From Polychytrium aggregatum (taxonomy: Eukaryota > Chytridiomycota > Chytridiomycetes > Polychytriales), in the NCBI RefSeq assembly GCF_025602895.1, contig NW_026516220.1, forward strand, positions 248,001-312,000: a stretch of 64,000 nt of DNA, given 5' to 3'. Positions 59,245 through 64,000 of this stretch are shown in pieces. The position numbers and the translations under genes were made by a program. The first letter of the stretch is position 1, and every line of letters begins with the position of its first letter. Under the pieces are notes generated by a model that had not been told where the DNA came from, did not search any database, and saw nothing but the letters and a program-made list of their open reading frames with translations.

Positions 59245-61616
59245 ATGGGAAGGTGGGTTTGCTGTGCGCAGGGGAATGGCACCCGCAAGCGGCGCCATCC
59301 AGTTGATCTCGAGATGGCTGCTGTAGCTCTGTCAAGACGCAGGGCCCTGGATTATCGCACCAAGGACCGCCATAGCTCCCCACTCTCTCGCACACCCGCA
59401 TACGAACCAGCACGGGTTGCTGACCGTCGGGGCCGGTCGCTCGGCCATGACACCATCCCGCCAATGTGTCCCTCTCATCCTCCAGCCTGGGACCGCTCTA
59501 TTTCAACACCGAGAATGGATATCTCGAGGGCATTCTCCGGGGTTTCAAAGCTGGCGTGCTGACCCAGAGCAACTACCTCAACTTGACTCAGTGCGAGACT
59601 CTGGATGGTACCGTCGTCGCTTCGCTTGTGCCCCTCTCGGCTCGGCCGCTATCTGTCGATGCTGTGCTATGCGTTGCGCGTGCATCTGCTGCTCGCAATC
59701 TTGCCGTCCGCGGCTGGGCTGGACCAGGCTGCGGTTGGTCTGCGGCTTGACGACGCGCAAGATCGGAGGGCGCAAAGCGGTTTGCATCTCGGCTTGCCTA
59801 TCCCACGCATCCGACTGGTCGCTGCCGTATGCCTCGCCGCTCACCTTACCGCTCTCGTTTCTGTTGTGGCCGAACCCGGGCTCCTCGTGTTTGGTTGCGC
59901 ATCGTCTGTGTCGGGCCTCGCTGGGGTGACGGACGGAACAACATTGCCCCCAGATCTCAAGCTCCAGCTGGCATCCACCGACTATGGCAACTTTCTGCAA
60001 AACGAGCCTTCGCCCCTGGCCACTGCCACGATCGCCGAGAAGGCCCGCGACAAGCTGGTCCAGGAGTTTGAGTATCTGAGAAACAATGCCGTCAGCCCGC
60101 TTGCCGACTTCCTGGACTACATCACGTAAGGACGAGCGCCGCGTCCGCCATTTCCTTGCTTATTTCTTTTGCTCCCTCGCCGCCTGGTCGTATTCACCCT
60201 CGAGGGTCGCGTGGTGCGAATATCCTGGTCTCGTCCGCAAGACGGATGATCAGCCCAATGATTTTGTTCGCAGGAGGGTGGGTGCTCACGCGTTTGCGCC
60301 GACCGGATACGATGATGATAATCATATCTGCTCTCTTGCCCGCTCCTTGAACTCGAATTTACTCCTCCTGCGCTGCTTGCCGCCGACACGGGTATTCGGT
60401 CCGACTCCCTTCCGACTTGCATCCGACTCGGGACTCCAAGTTACGGCTACATGATCGACAATGTCATCCTCTTGATCACCGGCACGATCCACGAACGCGA
60501 CACACAGGAGCTGCTTGAGCGATGCCACCCGCTCGGCATGTTTGACTCGATCGCGGCGCTGTGCGTCGCCACCAATGTCGCCGAGCTCTTCAACACCGTG
60601 TTGGTGGAGACGCCCATCGGTAAGGATTGGAGGGCTGCCCTCGGTAGAACACGCTTCCTGGAGGCCATGGACCATCCAGGAGTCATCAGCGCCGCCCTTC
60701 TGCTATCGACTCGCTCATGGTCTCACTCCCGCCTCGACTTCATCCACAAGCCCCTTACTTTGAAAAGTGCCTCTCGGCCGCGGATTTGGATGATATGAAC
60801 ATCGAGATCATCCGAAACACCCTCTACAAGGCGTACCTGGAGGACTTTTACGGATTCTGCCAGAGCCTTGGCGGAGCCACGGCGGATGTTATGAACGAGC
60901 TTTTGGAGGTGAGATGGAAGAGCATCATGGCTGTTGCGTCCGTCGGTGGATACCCAGACTTTAGCAGCCACTTCATGGCTGAGTCTACCCAGATGACATG
61001 CGATCCGCGTTGCCGTCACTGGAGGCGTAGGTGTGATGATTTGGGCATGCCCCATCTCACAAAGGTGCGCGTGGTGGATATGTCATCCATTCAGTTCGAG
61101 GCGGACCGCCGTGTCATCAACATCACCATCAACTCGTTCAATACCGAGCTGTCGAAAGATGACCGATCCAAGCTTTTCCCAAGCCTTGGCAAGCTCTATC
61201 CCGAGGGCCACACCAAGCTCGCTCGTGTCGACGACATCGACCAAGTCCGGATCATCGTCGAAGCACACATGGTAACTACGGCAAACTCTGCACCGCAACT
61301 GTAATCCGTTCTCGGAATCAGCATGACGATCATCGCCGTTTCTGATTCCACCACTGTGTCCCCCCCCCTAACACCTGCGCAGGAGTACCGCCCATTCTTT
61401 GACATCCCTGTGGGATCGGACAAGTCGCTGGAAGACAAATTTTTCGAGCACGAGGTTCATCTGAACAAGAAATCGTTCGTGCAGCAGTTCCACTACGGCG
61501 TGTTCTATTCGTACCTGAAGCTCAAGGAACAAGAGATCCGCAACATTGTCTGGATTGCCGAGTGCATCAGCCAGCACCAGAAGGAACGCATCGCCAACTA
61601 CATCCCGCTATTTTAG
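59245..61616 (+). CDS. VMA6: V-type proton ATPase subunit d (Vma6 / AC39)
   Basis: Part of the central stalk at the V1-Vo interface of the vacuolar proton pump. Exons are 59245-59252, 59486-59607, 59954-60125, 60441-60619, 60751-60908, 61095-61271 and 61383-61616; phases close to 349 residues, the usual family length (about 345-351). Exon 1 is 8 nt (ATGGGAAG). It is required because the frame of exon 2 meets a stop just upstream and has no ATG; the join makes Met-Gly-Ser before [15 protein letters not shown]. Diagnostic blocks are [108 protein letters not shown] and the end ANYIPLF. One of the best-supported genes here. Confidence 0.96.
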
Positions 61617-64000
61617 TCAGCTCGGATCAAGGGAAGATCGAGGAAGGATCGAGAAAAGATCGAATGAGCAGGCTGAGCTGCCGTCGTTATTTTGCTTTCT
61701 GGTGGTATCAAGCCATGGATGTTGTTGTACAGGCTGTTCGGCACCAAACTGGACTGAGCCCCGTTTGCGTTTATTGCGTTTTTTGCAGCAATCATTGCGT
61801 TCAGTACAGTGATCTGCAGGCCCCGGTTGGCAGGCGTGTGATTGTTACTCGTCCTGGTTGGTTTCGGGGGGCACAGTCTTGAATACACCCGGTCGATCTC
61901 CTGTGACGACGATCGGCTGGCATTGATGTCTCGATGCGGGAGTGCGGTGCATTCATTCAACTATCTGTTCTGACTGCAGATCAAAGCCAGCCATTCGAAG
62001 AGCAGCCTCACCATCACTCGGGGCCGGGGCGTTTGGTGTCGGTGCTGGGACAACGAAATGCAACGTCCGCCATCGGACGAGCAGAGGGGCGGATCATGCA
62101 TGACCCTGTGCGTCCTGGGCCGCTCTGCAAGGGCGGCCGTGAGTCACCGAATGAGTCAACGGTCATACGAAGTGGCTCGTGGCTGTCGGTTTTAGCGGTC
62201 GGGCCGTCCAGCAAGCGCGCCGAGGGACACCATGGACCCACGATGTTGCCGTTGTCCGCGCGATGCCTGCCCTGTGTCGAGGTGTGCAAATCCATGGGGG
62301 GTACCGCGCTGGGCCTGAACGTGCATGGCCACGATGTCTGTTTTCAGCGGCGGCCGACTTCACAGCGCCGCCGCTGGAGCCAAACGAGAAACGACACAAA
62401 ACGACAGAGCGCCGGAGCCGAATGAGGCACGGTGCGAGGCGAGCGGATGTCGGACAAGCGGCACCCGGCGCAAAACAACCAAGTCCGATGCGGGTGGGTG
62501 AGACGAGGGATCAGAGGCCGTGCCACCAGGCGGTCACGGCGCCTTGCTGACGAGCACGGCCTTGTGAGGCCAGTCGGTGGTACACAGATCCCGTGAGAGA
62601 GAGGCCATTGCCAACTTCTTGTTTGAGAGCGCGCCGGATGAACCAGAGCCAAGAACACAGGCCGCGGCGATGTCGCCTCGCGTCGATCCATGGGGCCGGT
62701 GGCGGCACTTGGAAGCGGTTTCGGCAGAGGCAGCAAATTGCAGAGGGGCCCTGCTGGCAGGGAGCACTTGGCGGGAATCGCGGCGGAAGAGGCGGCGGCG
62801 GCGGTGGTGGTGGTGGTGGTGGAGCAGGAGCCAGAGGCGATGTGGTGGGATCACCGACCCGGCAGAGACATGGGTTTCAACCAAGTCCGAATGCCGACGG
62901 CGATTGTGCAGAGCCAGGCGAGCGAGCGGCAAGCAAGTCGCGATGTGGTGCATTCCCAGTAGTCAGGGTGATCTGTGCCGGGGCGTCGGCGAAGAGACAG
63001 CGGCCGAGAGATGGCGGGCGCTGGGTTGGACAACAGGGTGAACCGCCAGCGAGGGCCAGAGAAGCAGCGAGCCAAGATTCATCATTTGCGCATACGCGAT
63101 GGCGTGAGAAGCAGGATGTTGCCAGCGGGTGTCGCCGATACATCAGTCGGCGATGGGGCAAGAGCCGGGAACGCAATCCGAATTGACTGAGAGATACATT
63201 TGCAATCCGGGCGATTACACGCCCTGGGCGCAAACGATCCGTCCATCCCGAGGATCGCGCGGCAAAGGGGGACAAGCAAGGGCTTTGCCACGGCACTTTG
63301 GGAGCCATCCGGTGGCAGCGGGTTGCTGGGAACCAGTACAGAGAGGCCTCGCGCGTGGCGCCAGCGGACGAACAGCGACCGTTTGCAACGACAACCAGTG
63401 ACCTGCTGGGGGCAATCCCGATGGCACCGTGGCCTCGCTTTGGATTGCAGATCAAATCAACAGCCATGAAGGATGGAGCAACGAGGTAATGCGCTGACGC
63501 CGCCGCTTTTGCGACGGCTGTGGATGTGCCAATTGGCAACAGAGCCGAGGAAGCCAGAGCGATGGCAAATCGATGTTGGGCTTGCTGGAAGCGAGAATCT
63601 GGGACAGGAGGACGGGACCAAACCATCAAAGAGCTGCCCCCCGCCCTGCATACGCCGGACGGGGCGACGAGTTCGACGACGAGCCGCGAGCTAACGCGAA
63701 GGGTATATAGAGAATACATACTCAAGGTCGTCCAGCAACCCAAGAGGGCAAGATGCTGCGGCTGGGGACGAAACTCGGATCTGCGGCCGATAGATCCGCC
63801 AACGATTCTTCAACTCTTCGTCAGAACCCCTGACGGATCAATCTTGAAAAGGTCAAGACCATTTTGGTGCCTTCGGTGACGCTGCTGGTTGCCGGTGCTG
63901 GGCGTTGGTGTCTGCTCCCGCATGTGCGTTGCGTTGATACTTGGTTGGGGATATTGCAGTTGCCTCGCCGTCCGTCCTCGTCGTCCGTCTTCGCTGTTCG
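61617..64000. other. Terminal 2.4 kb without a supported gene
   Basis: Several long open frames cross this GC-rich stretch on both strands, but their residue composition is random-like (Arg, Ser, Pro, Ala) and no family motif or splice pattern appears. A GGT/GGC triplet tract lies near 62790-62830. A TATA box at 63704 suggests a gene begins to the right of the window. Confidence 0.5.
63704..63709 (+). promoter_or_regulatory. TATA box of a gene likely starting near or beyond the right edge
   Basis: TATATA in the context GGGTATATAGAG, in otherwise GC-rich sequence; the last 60 bases of the window become pyrimidine-rich, as before other start codons here. The strand is a guess. Confidence 0.35.

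Noticed and set aside
59245-61616. First considered as gamma-tubulin complex component 2, because NEDD1 is next door
   Set aside because: The protein matches V-ATPase subunit d from end to end and has no gamma-tubulin complex motif.
62877-63743. A 288-codon minus-strand frame in the terminal region
   Set aside because: Composition is what GC-rich non-coding DNA gives (Arg, Ser, Pro, Ala), with no motif, no hydrophobic pattern and no splice partners.

Overview
The window is GC-rich nuclear DNA from a eukaryote with many short introns (mostly about 80-250 nt, GT-AG with a few GC-AG). Gene content points to an early-diverging, flagellate fungus such as a chytrid. There are fungal-style cAMP-dependent kinases, V-ATPase, NEDD1 and Fab1 genes, together with PDE6D, a cilium-trafficking factor normally kept only in lineages with flagella. 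The lineage call is inference; no rRNA or organellar marker is present. I recognised no tRNA, rRNA, CRISPR array, insertion sequence or transposon.

Layout. Left part (0-14 kb): the end of an unidentified gene, a PKA catalytic subunit (+), PDE6D (+), a secreted phosphoesterase (-) and a second PKA catalytic subunit (-). Middle (14-38 kb): a microbial-type poly(ADP-ribose) glycohydrolase-like gene (+), a single-pass membrane protein with an SH3 tail (+), a SAM(x5)-TIR-NACHT-WD40 NLR-like gene (+), an unidentified coiled-coil gene (-), a second NLR-like gene with a PB1/ubiquitin-like N-terminus followed by TIR-NACHT-WD40 (-), and a METTL25-family methyltransferase (+). Right part (38-62 kb): a MATH/BTB-like protein (-), a paralogue of the SH3 membrane protein (+), a multi-LIM protein (+), a 49-residue membrane protein (+), a short Fab1/PIKfyve lipid kinase (-), NEDD1 (+) and V-ATPase subunit d (+). 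The last 2.4 kb holds no gene I can support, only a possible promoter.

The most interesting part is 14.5-35 kb. Two convergent NLR-like genes carry TIR domains that keep NADase-type features, each with a different N-terminal adaptor and a WD40 sensor-like C-terminus. A gene with an ADP-ribosyl-hydrolase (PARG) signature lies about 3.7 kb upstream of the first. This suggests an NAD+/ADP-ribose-linked innate immune or cell-death locus; the link is inference. The window also holds three pairs of paralogues (PKA, SH3 membrane protein, TIR-NLR), interleaved with conserved housekeeping genes.

Exon boundaries were worked out by hand from reading frame, phase and family conservation. Where the phases of every exon close to a whole number of codons I say so; where they do not, I mark the model as approximate.
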